Assembly: GCF_013155385.1 (NCBI RefSeq)
Contig: NZ_JABJUQ010000007.1
Coordinates: forward strand, 2,152,001-2,216,000
DNA length: 64,000 nucleotides
Direction: 5' to 3'
From: Bacillus sp. WMMC1349
GTDB taxonomy: Bacteria > Bacillota > Bacilli > Bacillales > Bacillaceae
Shown: in pieces, positions 17,418 to 25,990 of the stretch
How positions within the stretch are numbered: the stretch's first letter is position 1
Layout of the letters: every line of letters starts with the position of its first letter
The notes under the pieces: generated by a model
Databases searched by the model: none
Told to the model about the DNA's origin: nothing
What the model saw: only the letters and a program-made list of their open reading frames with translations
Program-made: the position numbers and the translations under genes

Positions 17418-19079
17418 TTAATGGACGTATTTCTGAAACTTGCGGACTGCCTCTTTCGGTACATAAAATTTCCCATCACTTTCAACTATTATACTGTTCA
17501 ATTGATATTCCTTTCCTTCCACACGAATAACATTTTTGTTGACAGGCATCTCTGCTTTCACATTTTTGCGTGTTACAACAAGTACTGGGTTTTCTCGATC
17601 TGAACGATCAATGGTCACTTTGGTATCCTCTTTTTTAAATGCTTGATGTGCTTCAATAAATAAATCTTTAGTTAAACGATTCAAATTGAAACCCATTGCC
17701 TTCGCTACCATTTTGGCAATGTCTATATTTTCAATGAGACCCACTGGTTTTTTTGGTCCGTAGGAATATAGGAAAACATCTTCCCCTGTATGACCACCTG
17801 TTGTAAAGCCAATGTTCGATCGATTTGCCAACAGTGTTGTAAAAACAGTTGCCGCTTCTTTTTTATTGTTCACAGCAGCAAGCTGTTTTTGTTCAGTCGC
17901 TGTTAAATGGTCAAGACCATAAAGTCGCGCGGCTTCTTCGATATTAAATAAGTCATCTTTTAATTGACTTGTAGCACCTTCCAGTGTCATTTTTGCTTTT
18001 TTAAGCGGGTCAATATATGCTGAAACAGGTGTAGTGTTATACCCTTTTGTCGTATGACTGTTACCGATGGAAATGCCGCTGTTCCCATGGTCAGTAACGG
18101 CAATGATCATTGTGTTCTTATCTTTTTTGGCGAAATCTAATGCTTCTTTAGCAGCCTCATCAAACGCTAATACATCACTAATAAGACCAACTGGATCATT
18201 TTGGTGTGCCGCCCAGTCTGACTTGCTGCCTTCCACAAATAAGAAGAAACCATCTTGATCTTTTGACAACGTCTGAATTGATTTTTTAGTCATCTCAGCT
18301 AGTCTTGGTTGCTCAGGATGTGTAGATTGACGGTCCATGTCAAAAGCCAAGTCTCGTTGTGAAAAAATGCCCCAGATTTTTTTCGACTTTGATTTCATGA
18401 GGTCTGCCTTTGTATCCACAACATCATATTTTTTGTCTTGAATCACCTTCAGTAAATCTTCACCATCGCGGCGGCTTTTTTGTTTCGTTCCCGGTAGAAG
18501 CGACTCTTTCCCTCCACCAAGCACAATGTCAATGTTTTGGTACACTTGTTGTTCACCAAGGACATCGAAATGGTTTCGATCATAGTGGTGAGCAGAAAAA
18601 GCGGCTGGTGTGGCGTGTTGAATTTCCGATGTTGCAATGATTCCGGTTGCTTTACCAACCTTTTTTGCACCTTCTAATACATTTGCAACAGGGCGGAACT
18701 GATCTCTTTTACGGATCTGATCAACACCTGGAGAATCGACCAAAGAAGGCAAAACTCCAATATAACCAGAATTCGATTTGTGTCCACTGGCCATTGCTGT
18801 TGCAGCCGGGGCAGAATCTGTAATTGCCGATTCAGCTGAGTAAGTTCGGACACCGCCTGAGATGATGTTGTCCATGGCTAGAGGTTTTCCTTTATACCAA
18901 CGAGCTAAAGTTGCTGCAGTTGAGCTTGTCCCGTCCATGACCATCATGATGACGTTCTTTACTTTGTGCTCTTCCTTTTTGGCTACTGTATCCCTTGCAA
19001 TACTATTTGTGCCTGCCGCTCCTAAAACGGTTGCACTTGCTAATGTAAGACCAATCATTTTTCTGCAAACAAAATCCAT
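17418..19079 (-). CDS. Secreted alkaline phosphatase
   Basis: Releases phosphate from organic esters outside the cell. The 553-residue precursor has a signal peptide (hydrophobic part about residues 8-24). The catalytic domain shows the metal site VMMVMDGTSS near residue 45, the nucleophile serine in AITDSAPAATAMASG near 88, EGSKSDWAAHQNDP near 280, VTDHGNSG near 325, and FTTGGHTGEDV near 430. A C-terminal extension from about 490 resembles a small copper-amine-oxidase-type or stalk domain. ATG at 19079 has GGAGGGGA upstream. It is longer than B. subtilis PhoA and PhoB because of the tail. I could not read a clear PhoP box upstream. Confidence 0.9.
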   Translation of the reverse strand: MDFVCRKMIGLTLASATVLGAAGTNSIARDTVAKKEEHKVKNVIMMVMDGTSSTAATLARWYKGKPLAMDNIISGGVRTYSAESAITDSAPAATAMASGHKSNSGYIGVLPSLVDSPGVDQIRKRDQFRPVANVLEGAKKVGKATGIIATSEIQHATPAAFSAHHYDRNHFDVLGEQQVYQNIDIVLGGGKESLLPGTKQKSRRDGEDLLKVIQDKKYDVVDTKADLMKSKSKKIWGIFSQRDLAFDMDRQSTHPEQPRLAEMTKKSIQTLSKDQDGFFLFVEGSKSDWAAHQNDPVGLISDVLAFDEAAKEALDFAKKDKNTMIIAVTDHGNSGISIGNSHTTKGYNTTPVSAYIDPLKKAKMTLEGATSQLKDDLFNIEEAARLYGLDHLTATEQKQLAAVNNKKEAATVFTTLLANRSNIGFTTGGHTGEDVFLYSYGPKKPVGLIENIDIAKMVAKAMGFNLNRLTKDLFIEAHQAFKKEDTKVTIDRSDRENPVLVVTRKNVKAEMPVNKNVIRVEGKEYQLNSIIVESDGKFYVPKEAVRKFQKYVH

Positions 19080-19200
19080 GATGCATCCCCTCCAAGACAG
19101 TCGTGACTTAAGTGTTCTATTGATCTGGTAACTACCCTTAAGTTCCCATAAAAACGCTCAAACCATACATGAGAGGAAAAAAGGATTATCATGAATATCC

Positions 19201-19298
19201 TAGTGTGGATGAATAAAAATCGGGAAATTTGCTAGCTGTTCCCGCAGGAGTTCGCAATTCCCCCAGATTCATGTTGATAAAGGACTTTTTAGACAGCT
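19201..19298 (+). repeat. Dispersed palindromic repeat, copy 1 (partial)
   Basis: About 98 bases shared with four other places in the window. It keeps the inner blocks TGTGGATGAATAAAAAT, CGCAATTCCCCC, ATGTTGA and the end GGACTTTTTAGACAGCT. The other end (GGCTGTCCTGAAAGT in the full copy) and much of the central arms are missing. It lies between phoA-like and gndA genes. Confidence 0.85.
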
Positions 19299-19310
19299 CC
19301 ACATATAAAG

Positions 19311-19342
19311 ACCACAGCCGTTTATGACTGTGGTCTTCATCT
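19311..19342 (-). terminator. Terminator of gndA
   Basis: GACCACAG and CTGTGGTC pair around a short loop immediately after the gndA stop codon, with a T-rich tail on the minus strand. Confidence 0.8.
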
Positions 19343-19344
19343 GT

Positions 19345-20754
19345 TTATTTCATCCACTCAGTGTGGAAAATACCTTCCTTATCAGTACGTTCATAAGTGT
19401 GTGCACCAAAGTAATCACGTTGTGCCTGAATCAAGTTAGCAGGCAGTGTTGCCGTGCGATAACTGTCAAAATATGCAAGCGCACTTGAGAAGCATGGTAC
19501 TGGAATTCCTTGTTCAACTGCAAGGGCGATCGTTTTACGCAATGCTCCTTGATAGCCTTCAACAATCTCTTTGAAGTATGGATCAAGCAACAAATTATCA
19601 AGCGCAGGATTGCGGTCATAGGCATCTTTGATTTTCTGCAAGAAAGCCGCACGGATAATACAACCTCCACGGAAAATCATCGCGATATCACCGTATTTTA
19701 AGTCCCAGCCATATTCTTCTGATGCAGCTCTCATTTGTGCGAATCCTTGTGCATAAGAACAAATTTTGCTCATGAAGAGCGCTTTTCTAACCGCTTCAAT
19801 CAATTCTTCTTTGTTCTCCGCAACCGTTGTTGCTTGAGGACCTTTAAGAAGTTTACTTGCTTTAACACGTTCTTCTTTCATGGAAGAGATAAACCGCGCA
19901 AACACGGATTCTGTAATAATTGGCAGCGGCACACCAAGATCAAGCGCACTTTGGCTTGTCCATTTCCCTGTGCCTTTTTGGCCTGCTTTATCCAAAATCA
20001 CATCAACAAGCGGTTTGCCTGTTTCGTCATCGGTTTTCGTGAAAATATCTGCTGTGATTTCGATCAAGTAACTGTCGAGCTCCCCTTTATTCCACTCAGA
20101 AAATACCTCGTGAAGCTCATCAGATGATAAACCGACAAGGTGTTTCAGAATAAAGTAAGATTCGGAAATCAGCTGCATGTCGCCATATTCGATCCCGTTA
20201 TGAACCATTTTCACATAATGGCCTGCACCGTCTGGTCCGATATATGTTGTACAAGGCTCTCCATCAACTTTTGCAGAAATCGCTTCAAGTATCGGTTTGA
20301 CAAGCTCATGCGCCTCTTTTTGACCACCAGGCATAATAGATGGACCTTTTAAAGCACCCTCTTCACCGCCAGAGACACCTGTCCCAATAAAATGAATGCC
20401 GCTTTCGGCAAGCTCTTTATTGCGTCTTTGTGTATCTTTGTAATATGTATTTCCACCGTCAATCAAAATATCGCCTTTTTCTAGATGAGGCAGAAGTGAT
20501 TGAATTGTTGCATCGGTTGGAGTTCCAGCCTTTACCATTAACAAAATTTTGCGCGGCTTTTCAAGAGATTCTACGAACTCTTCAATGCTGTATGTGCCGA
20601 CAACTTGTTTGTCTTTTGCTTCTTCTAGAAACTGATCTGTTTTTTCTCTTGATCTGTTATACACAGATATTGAAAAACCGCGGCTTTCAATATTTAAGGC
20701 TAAATTTTTTCCCATTACTGCTAAACCAACTACACCGATTTCCTGTTTTGCCAT
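19345..20754 (-). CDS. gndA: 6-phosphogluconate dehydrogenase (decarboxylating)
   Basis: Oxidises 6-phosphogluconate to ribulose 5-phosphate with NADP in the pentose phosphate pathway. The 469-residue protein has the N-terminal [15 protein letters not shown] Rossmann motif, [15 protein letters not shown] near residue 101, [19 protein letters not shown] near 127, and [13 protein letters not shown] near 185 with the catalytic lysine. The start at 20754 gives the exact family length and has GAAGGGACG upstream; the longer reading adds nine residues without support. It works with zwf, 11 kb to the left. Confidence 0.95.
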   Translation of the reverse strand: MAKQEIGVVGLAVMGKNLALNIESRGFSISVYNRSREKTDQFLEEAKDKQVVGTYSIEEFVESLEKPRKILLMVKAGTPTDATIQSLLPHLEKGDILIDGGNTYYKDTQRRNKELAESGIHFIGTGVSGGEEGALKGPSIMPGGQKEAHELVKPILEAISAKVDGEPCTTYIGPDGAGHYVKMVHNGIEYGDMQLISESYFILKHLVGLSSDELHEVFSEWNKGELDSYLIEITADIFTKTDDETGKPLVDVILDKAGQKGTGKWTSQSALDLGVPLPIITESVFARFISSMKEERVKASKLLKGPQATTVAENKEELIEAVRKALFMSKICSYAQGFAQMRAASEEYGWDLKYGDIAMIFRGGCIIRAAFLQKIKDAYDRNPALDNLLLDPYFKEIVEGYQGALRKTIALAVEQGIPVPCFSSALAYFDSYRTATLPANLIQAQRDYFGAHTYERTDKEGIFHTEWMK

Positions 20755-20841
20755 GTCTAACGTCCCTTCTAGAAACACTTATCATATAGTTTAATTTTTT
20801 TATTAAATTGAAATTACCATACTTTGACCCATCTTTTCAAG

Positions 20842-22098
20842 CTATTCATCTTTTTGATCGACTTGAAAAAAGTCTTTATTGAAGCTTGTACCACTTGTCT
20901 TGCTTTCTTTTTTAATGATTTTCACACCTTTTTTGAGTAAATTTGTTCCATATTTTTCATTAATCTGATTCATCAATTTGACAATCGGCTCTTCTTTGAC
21001 ATCCTCTTGAAATGAAAACAAATCAAGCTGTTTGACTGCATCTTTTTGTTTTACAAGCTCTGTCCCTGTGACACCTAAAAGTCTAACCTCTTTTTCCTGC
21101 CAATGTTTTTGAAACAGCGTTTTTGCTGTTTGGGCAATGATATTTGTTGCATCGGTCGGATTTTGAAGTGTTTTGCTTCTCGTTATATTTGTCCAGTCCG
21201 CATAACGAATCAAAAGTGCTATCTTTGTTGCCAGCACTTCTTTTCGTTTCAGCCTTTCGCTTACAGATGAAGAAAGCTTTTCAATCAGCTGATTGAGCTC
21301 TGTTTCATCTGCCGTGTCATAAGGAAGAGTTGCAGAATTGCCCACACTTTTAAACTCATAGATTCTTTCAGGATCGACTTCAGCATTATCAATTCCATTT
21401 GCTCTATTTTTTAACCTTGGACCATTGATACCAAGAAGCTGTTTTAAAACATGTTCATCCGCTCTAGCTAAATCACCGATTTTTGTAATGTTTAGGGTCG
21501 CCAGTTTTTGCGCGGTTTTATTTCCAACTCCATGCATTTCCCCGATATCAAGGGGCCAGAGGATTTCAGGGACTTGTCGTTTTCTTAGTATCGTGACGCC
21601 AAGCGGTTTTTTCATATTTGAAGCCATCTTCGCTAAAAATTTGTTTGGAGCAATCCCAATACTTGATGGCAAAGAAAGTTCTTTTTGAAGACGCTTTTGA
21701 ATGTTTAAGGCAACTTCATAAGCTTTTTCTTTGTATGGTGTATTTGTTAAATCCATATAGCCTTCATCAATGGATACTGGCTCAACAAGGTCTGTATATT
21801 CTCTTAACATTTGAAACATTGCTTTTGAAGACTTTCGATAGCGGTCAAAATTCGGTGGTTTAACAAGCAGATCGGGGCAGATCTGTTTTGCTTCCCAGAG
21901 TGGCATAGGAGGTTTTACACCGCGTGCTCTTGCTTCATAGCTACTTGTGACGACAATTCCTTTACGTTCTTTTGCATTACCAGCGATGGCAAGCGGTTTG
22001 CCGACTAATGAAGGGTCATGCGCCATTTCGACAGATGCGTAAAAGCTGTTCATATCAACATGAAAGATGACTCTCCCCTTCTTTTTTCCAGTAGACAA
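20842..22098 (-). CDS. polYB: DNA polymerase IV (Y family)
   Basis: Error-prone translesion polymerase. The 418-residue protein has the catalytic FHVDMNSFYASVE at its start, SYEARARGVKPPMP near residue 47, PVSIDEGYMDLT near 100 with the second acidic pair, and helix-hairpin-helix repeats near 180-215. It ends with QLDLFSF near 375, a beta-clamp-binding motif. The TTG start at 22098 is chosen because AGGGAGGGAG lies 5 bases upstream, while ATG 22131 has no ribosome site; the resulting length fits B. subtilis YqjH. Confidence 0.92.
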   Translation of the reverse strand: MSTGKKKGRVIFHVDMNSFYASVEMAHDPSLVGKPLAIAGNAKERKGIVVTSSYEARARGVKPPMPLWEAKQICPDLLVKPPNFDRYRKSSKAMFQMLREYTDLVEPVSIDEGYMDLTNTPYKEKAYEVALNIQKRLQKELSLPSSIGIAPNKFLAKMASNMKKPLGVTILRKRQVPEILWPLDIGEMHGVGNKTAQKLATLNITKIGDLARADEHVLKQLLGINGPRLKNRANGIDNAEVDPERIYEFKSVGNSATLPYDTADETELNQLIEKLSSSVSERLKRKEVLATKIALLIRYADWTNITRSKTLQNPTDATNIIAQTAKTLFQKHWQEKEVRLLGVTGTELVKQKDAVKQLDLFSFQEDVKEEPIVKLMNQINEKYGTNLLKKGVKIIKKESKTSGTSFNKDFFQVDQKDE

Positions 22099-22177
22099 GA
22101 CGGCTCCCTCCCTATTCTCTCCATTAGACATAGAAAAGTTCATATAGTAAAATATAATGTGAAACGGATGTGAAATC

Positions 22178-22468
22178 ATGTTTTTAGAATCTTTAAATGA
22201 TGCTCTTTTTTTGTTTGAGTTTTTCACAATCATCCTTCCTGCGTTAACAGCCATTGGAATCGCACTGATTTTAAAGGATCACTGCTATACAAGCGAAGAT
22301 TGGAAAACCAAACGTTTTGAAGTCGACAAAACGATTCATTTTTATAATAAAATTGATAACCTTGTTATCTTCTATCATCGCATTACCTTATGGATTAGTA
22401 AAGTCATTCGTATGAAGGCTTCATCGAATGATGATGAAGACCATCGTTCCCTTCTTCTTTCAATATAA
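22178..22468 (+). CDS. mifM: MifM, membrane-insertion sensor leader protein
   Basis: Regulatory nascent chain that controls YidC2 production in B. subtilis: while YidC1 (SpoIIIJ) works, insertion of MifM relieves its arrest; when insertion fails, the ribosome stalls near its end and yidC2 is translated. This 96-residue protein has one membrane segment (about 9-32) and the arrest region RITLWISKVIRM at 68-79 followed by NDDED at 84-88, matching the RI-W-I-M-acidic pattern of the B. subtilis protein. Its final codons (TCC CTT CTT CTT) can pair with the yidC2 ribosome site. It lies 51 bases before yidC2. Confidence 0.93.
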   Translation: MFLESLNDALFLFEFFTIILPALTAIGIALILKDHCYTSEDWKTKRFEVDKTIHFYNKIDNLVIFYHRITLWISKVIRMKASSNDDEDHRSLLLSI

Positions 22469-22513
22469 GCGGAAAAGGCGCCCGTTTGCCGGGTCCTTGA
22501 TAAGAAGGAGGAG
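22448..22513 (+). promoter_or_regulatory. Translational switch hairpin masking the yidC2 RBS
   Basis: CCTTCTT at 22450-22456, inside the last mifM codons, is complementary to AAGAAGG at 22502-22508, part of the yidC2 ribosome site. The pairing would hide the site; a ribosome stalled on mifM would cover the first arm and expose it. Confidence 0.8.
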
Positions 22514-22519
22514 AACGTG

Positions 22520-23350
22520 TTGAACACGAGTTTAAAGAAACGATTGACAATGATACTTTTAGTTATGGTGACATTTTTTATGGGTGGCAAAGTCTCACTT
22601 GCTGCTAGCAATGGGACACAAGGAAGTGAAGATGGGTTTTTACATCACTATTTTGTGATGCCTTTTTCAGAGCTCATTAAAGGAATCGGCGAGTTTTTTC
22701 ACGGGAATTATGGACTTGCCGTGATCCTTGTGACCATTATCGTACGGCTACTCGTCTTGCCGCTGTTTGCGAACCAGTTTAAAAAACAGCGAGCAATGCA
22801 GGAAAAAATGGCAGTGGCCAAGCCTGAAATGGATGCGATCCAAAGCAAATTGAAAAAAACAAAAGATCCTGTTAAACAGCGGGAGATTCAACAGGAAATG
22901 ATGATACTTTACAAAAAACATAACATCAATCCACTGGCAATCGGTTGTTTGCCGATGCTCATTCAGCTCCCGATTTTATATGGTTTCTATAATGCGATAC
23001 GTTCGACTCAAGAAATTACTGACCATTCTTTTCTTTGGTTTAATCTCGGACATTCTGATCTGTTCGTATCTTTATGCGCTGGTATGATGTATTTAATCCA
23101 ATTTTATGTTTCGCAAAAATTAAATGTTCAAAATTCAGTACAATCAAACCCAGCAGCCCAACAATCAGCTAAAATTATGGGAATATTTTTCCCGGTGATG
23201 ATGACAATTTTCTCGCTTAACGCACCCGCGGCACTGCCACTTTATTGGATGACCAGCGGATTGTTTCTCACTGTCCAATCCGTTGTGTTCCACCAAGTTT
23301 ACAAAAAAAAGAAGACTTCGCTTCAAACAGCCGAATCAGCTCCTAAGTAA
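22520..23350 (+). CDS. yidC2: Membrane protein insertase YidC2
   Basis: YidC/Oxa1-family insertase, the counterpart of B. subtilis YqjG. The 276-residue protein has an N-terminal signal sequence (about 9-29), then five membrane segments; the conserved arginine of the hydrophilic groove is in VTIIVRLLVLPLF near residue 75, followed by the cytoplasmic helical hairpin (KQRAMQEKMAVAKPEMD). The GTG at 22517 is possible, but the TTG at 22520 is better spaced from AAGGAGGAG. Unlike B. subtilis YqjG as I recall it, the signal sequence has no lipobox cysteine. Expression should depend on MifM. Confidence 0.93.
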   Translation: MNTSLKKRLTMILLVMVTFFMGGKVSLAASNGTQGSEDGFLHHYFVMPFSELIKGIGEFFHGNYGLAVILVTIIVRLLVLPLFANQFKKQRAMQEKMAVAKPEMDAIQSKLKKTKDPVKQREIQQEMMILYKKHNINPLAIGCLPMLIQLPILYGFYNAIRSTQEITDHSFLWFNLGHSDLFVSLCAGMMYLIQFYVSQKLNVQNSVQSNPAAQQSAKIMGIFFPVMMTIFSLNAPAALPLYWMTSGLFLTVQSVVFHQVYKKKKTSLQTAESAPK

Positions 23351-23355
23351 TATAA

Positions 23356-23399
23356 TGGCTTTTCTCAGTCAGTAATGGCTGTGGGAAGCCTTTTCTATT
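23356..23399 (+). terminator. Possible terminator of yidC2
   Basis: GGCTTTTC and GGAAGCC form an imperfect stem with an extended loop and a T-rich end. Weak. Confidence 0.4.
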
Positions 23400-23594
23400 T
23401 TAAGATTTTTCATATCGATATACGATAGGCTGCATCATGAATAAACTAAACACAAGCCAAATCAAAACAGTAGACCATTTCAATATCGAATTCCACTCAC
23501 TTGATACCATGCTTACAAAATAAAAAATTGGCAAAATAAATAACAAAATGAATAACAGTTTAGAAGCTGTTGGAGTATTTTTAAAAAAGCGCAT
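23400..23594 (-). pseudogene. Small membrane protein or truncated gene end
   Basis: An ATG at 23594 opens a 64-residue product with two hydrophobic segments (about 12-28 and 37-54), but no ribosome site precedes it. The same frame stays open upstream to about 23665, encoding PTIRFPPFKSFDLFRQL before the methionine. This suggests the C-terminal part of a larger gene cut off at the border of the inserted peptide cassette. Family not recognised. Confidence 0.4.
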
Positions 23595-23638
23595 GAGTTG
23601 TCGAAAAAGATCAAATGATTTAAATGGAGGGAATCGGA

Positions 23639-23707
23639 TTGTTGGAAGAATTGTTTCAAAAGATTATTGATATGACTTTTTTTTACAGTTTTTACATTAG
23701 CTCATAA
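23639..23707 (+). CDS. Possible 22-residue peptide or gene start
   Basis: TTG at 23639 follows GGAGGG (23626-23631) at an ideal distance and opens 22 codons: MLEELFQKIIDM and then a hydrophobic tail. It converges on the HExxH gene, whose stop is 8 bases further. It may be a real small peptide or the first codons of a gene cut at the insertion border. Low support. Confidence 0.25.
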   Translation: MLEELFQKIIDMTFFYSFYISS

Positions 23708-23714
23708 AACAATT

Positions 23715-24545
23715 TTAAAACTTCAAAAATTGACTTATTGACTTATAATCTTGTTTATCTATGAAATTGTTTAACCCTTTTAAAGTTTCAATCCCTCGTT
23801 CTCCAAGGTATTGTTTTTTATTATTAAGTTCTTCAATTGTTTTACACAAAGGTTTATAAAATGATTTTAATTTTTTGAAGTCTCTTAACATATAATAAAA
23901 GTGCATTATGCCCACAGCTACACAAGCAGAATGATAAGCTCTATCTAGTGGTCTTTTTCTCTTGAGGATAGTAGAAGTAACTAAGGCCTCATCTTCTGCA
24001 CATGCCTTTGGATCCGGAAAAACTGAATTGACCATGTCATCTAAAAATAGACTATTGTGAATAAACTCATGATAAATGGCTTCAGCGTAATCTACTACTG
24101 ACCACGTCTTTGGCGGGCTTAACCATGTTAGTCCAATAATACTTGAAACTGAGCCACCGCCAAAACCTTTTTTTCTAAAACATATATAAGATCCAGTAAG
24201 CAATTGAATTAAATCATGAAGATCTGAGTGTAGAATTTTTATTAGTTGAAGTCCTTTTTCTATATTATATCTTATTTCTTCTCTTTCTATTTCATTATAT
24301 AAATGTTTATTTTGCTCAATATCTTTTTCTTCAATCATTCTTCTATTAATTAATTTTTGTATCAACTCATTATCCTGGAATTCAACTTTAATATTCTCCT
24401 TTTCCATTGGGAGGTTAACATTTTGCAAATTTTTCATTACCTTAAAAAAGTTACTTTTACGATTCTCTTTTGTAATTACTTCATTTCTGTCATTTACATA
24501 ATTTATTACAATATCCATATTTGAGATTATGTTCTCTCTATTCAA
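23715..24545 (-). CDS. HExxH-motif putative peptide-modifying enzyme
   Basis: A 276-residue cytoplasmic protein with HEFIH at residues 159-163 in AEAIYHEFIHNSLFLDD, then PDPKACAEDEALVTST near 180. This fits the HEXXH-motif family associated with ribosomally made peptides; I recall that some members act as Fe/alpha-ketoglutarate-dependent peptide hydroxylases rather than proteases, which cannot be checked here. The N-terminal third is lysine- and asparagine-rich and helical. The start is uncertain: TTG 24545 lacks a ribosome site, and ATG 24518 would shorten the protein by nine residues. It lies 26 bases after a 29-codon peptide gene and is AT-rich compared with its surroundings, a sign of transfer. 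Confidence 0.75.
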   Translation of the reverse strand: MNRENIISNMDIVINYVNDRNEVITKENRKSNFFKVMKNLQNVNLPMEKENIKVEFQDNELIQKLINRRMIEEKDIEQNKHLYNEIEREEIRYNIEKGLQLIKILHSDLHDLIQLLTGSYICFRKKGFGGGSVSSIIGLTWLSPPKTWSVVDYAEAIYHEFIHNSLFLDDMVNSVFPDPKACAEDEALVTSTILKRKRPLDRAYHSACVAVGIMHFYYMLRDFKKLKSFYKPLCKTIEELNNKKQYLGERGIETLKGLNNFIDKQDYKSISQFLKF

Positions 24546-24571
24546 AAAATATAATTCATATTTTGATTTAG

Positions 24572-24661
24572 TTAATACATTATTCTAAGTGGTCCAACCA
24601 TTTCATCCGCAAAGTGATTTTTTGAAAAATTCTCAATATTGTCTTTAATCTTTTCCTTCAT
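24572..24661 (-). CDS. 29-residue putative RiPP precursor peptide
   Basis: ATG at 24661 has a perfect GGAGGT ribosome site (24674-24669) seven bases away and opens 29 codons ending with TAA at 24572. The peptide has a charged, lysine-rich first half (MKEKIKDNIENFSKN) and a second half HFADEMVGPLRIMY. No signal peptide. It directly precedes the HExxH gene on the same strand and faces a divergent MFS gene, so a modified exported peptide is the natural reading. I know no close relative; function is inferred from context only. Confidence 0.65.
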   Translation of the reverse strand: MKEKIKDNIENFSKNHFADEMVGPLRIMY

Positions 24662-24692
24662 TGAAATCACCTCCTATTTTATGTTAATTTAT

Positions 24693-24721
24693 AATATATC
24701 AAAATTTTATTGAATGCTCAA
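24693..24721 (-). promoter_or_regulatory. Candidate promoter of the peptide operon
   Basis: TTGAGC (24721-24716) and TATATT (24698-24693) are 17 bases apart on the minus strand, about 30 bases before the peptide start codon. Confidence 0.5.
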
Positions 24722-24756
24722 CTAACTTTAACCATTTTTTTAAAAAGGTGGAATAG

Positions 24757-25932
24757 TTGTTAATGAAAAATAAATCATTTTATGCCCTCTTTACTGGAAA
24801 CTTTCTAGCTCAATTAGGCGATTCCTTTTATATCATTGCTTTAATCTCTTTCATTTATAATCAAACTGGTTCTGCTACTATTTCTGCTGTCATACCGGTC
24901 CTAAGGGTTATGGCCCAAGTCTTAAGTGGATTATTAACCCCATTTTTAATAGACCAATTTCCCTTAAAAGCTTTACTAGTAAGCTCTCAAGCATGCCAAA
25001 CCAGTATTCTTTTACTTTTAACAATGGCAACGAACTCTGTTTCACTTCTGTTGATATTAACTTTTATCATATCCTTTTTTGATGGTTGGATTAAGCCCTG
25101 TAGAAATTCGTTAATTCCATCACTTGTTCCTAAAAGTCAAATCTTTAAAGCAAACAGTTTTATCAACAGTTTTGATCAAGTGATTCAGCTTATCGGATGG
25201 TCAACGGGTGGCTTGTTCATTGTATATTTTGGAGAAGTAGAAGTCTTATTGGCGACGGTAAGTTTATTTTTAATCTCAACACTTTTATTATCTGTCATAA
25301 AGACTCGATCAACGTTAGAAAAAAACAAAAAAGTAAAAGAAGCAAAACTAAAAAAGTTCCTTTCCGGTTGGTTACTAATTTGGAACAATAAAGTCTTAAA
25401 AACAATCGTTGCTATGGACATCATTGAAACCTTTGCTGGATCAATTTGGATAGGATCTATCATTCTCGTTTTTGTAAAGGAAAATCTTCATCAAAGTGAA
25501 TCATGGTGGGGATTTATTAATGCAACGAACTGTGGTGGGATGATACTTGGAAGTTTGGTTGCTTTGTTGTTTTCTAAAAAAATGGATCATAAATTACGAG
25601 CAACTATCTTCGCCTCTTCTTTATCCGTTTGTATTTTAACAACGCTTTTTGCTATTAACACAAACCCGTGGTTCGCGCTCGGCATTTCCTTATTGATGGG
25701 AATTCCTTATCAAATTCGAGATATTACTCAACAAACTTTTTTTCAAACAAGCGTTTCATATACTGAGCTTCCTAAAGTATATTCAGTTCATGGAATTTTA
25801 AACTATTCAGCATTTGGTTTGTCTGTTTTGATGATGGGATTTATATCGGATTACTTTGGTGTACAGAAGGTTTATATTGTTGCCAGCTTTCTTTATGGAT
25901 TATCGGCTCTTATGACAAGGTTTTTAAAATGA
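24757..25932 (+). CDS. MFS transporter beside peptide cassette
   Basis: A 391-residue major facilitator protein with about twelve hydrophobic helices; the opening FYALFTGNFLAQLGDSFYI is typical of MFS exporters of the MFS_3 type that move drugs, macrolides or peptides. TTG 24757 or ATG 24763 may start it, both after AAAGGTGG. It is transcribed away from the peptide gene with 95 bases between them, and could export the modified peptide or give self-protection. AT-rich like the HExxH gene. Confidence 0.8.
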   Translation: MLMKNKSFYALFTGNFLAQLGDSFYIIALISFIYNQTGSATISAVIPVLRVMAQVLSGLLTPFLIDQFPLKALLVSSQACQTSILLLLTMATNSVSLLLILTFIISFFDGWIKPCRNSLIPSLVPKSQIFKANSFINSFDQVIQLIGWSTGGLFIVYFGEVEVLLATVSLFLISTLLLSVIKTRSTLEKNKKVKEAKLKKFLSGWLLIWNNKVLKTIVAMDIIETFAGSIWIGSIILVFVKENLHQSESWWGFINATNCGGMILGSLVALLFSKKMDHKLRATIFASSLSVCILTTLFAINTNPWFALGISLLMGIPYQIRDITQQTFFQTSVSYTELPKVYSVHGILNYSAFGLSVLMMGFISDYFGVQKVYIVASFLYGLSALMTRFLK

Positions 25933-25990
25933 ATAGATCAAGAAGATATCACTAGCAATGCATTAATTTTCGTTCTTTTTATGTTCATAC

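Noticed and set aside
19080-19200. PhoP box upstream of the alkaline phosphatase gene
   Set aside because: TTAAG-type repeats are present but their spacing does not clearly fit the PhoP pattern.
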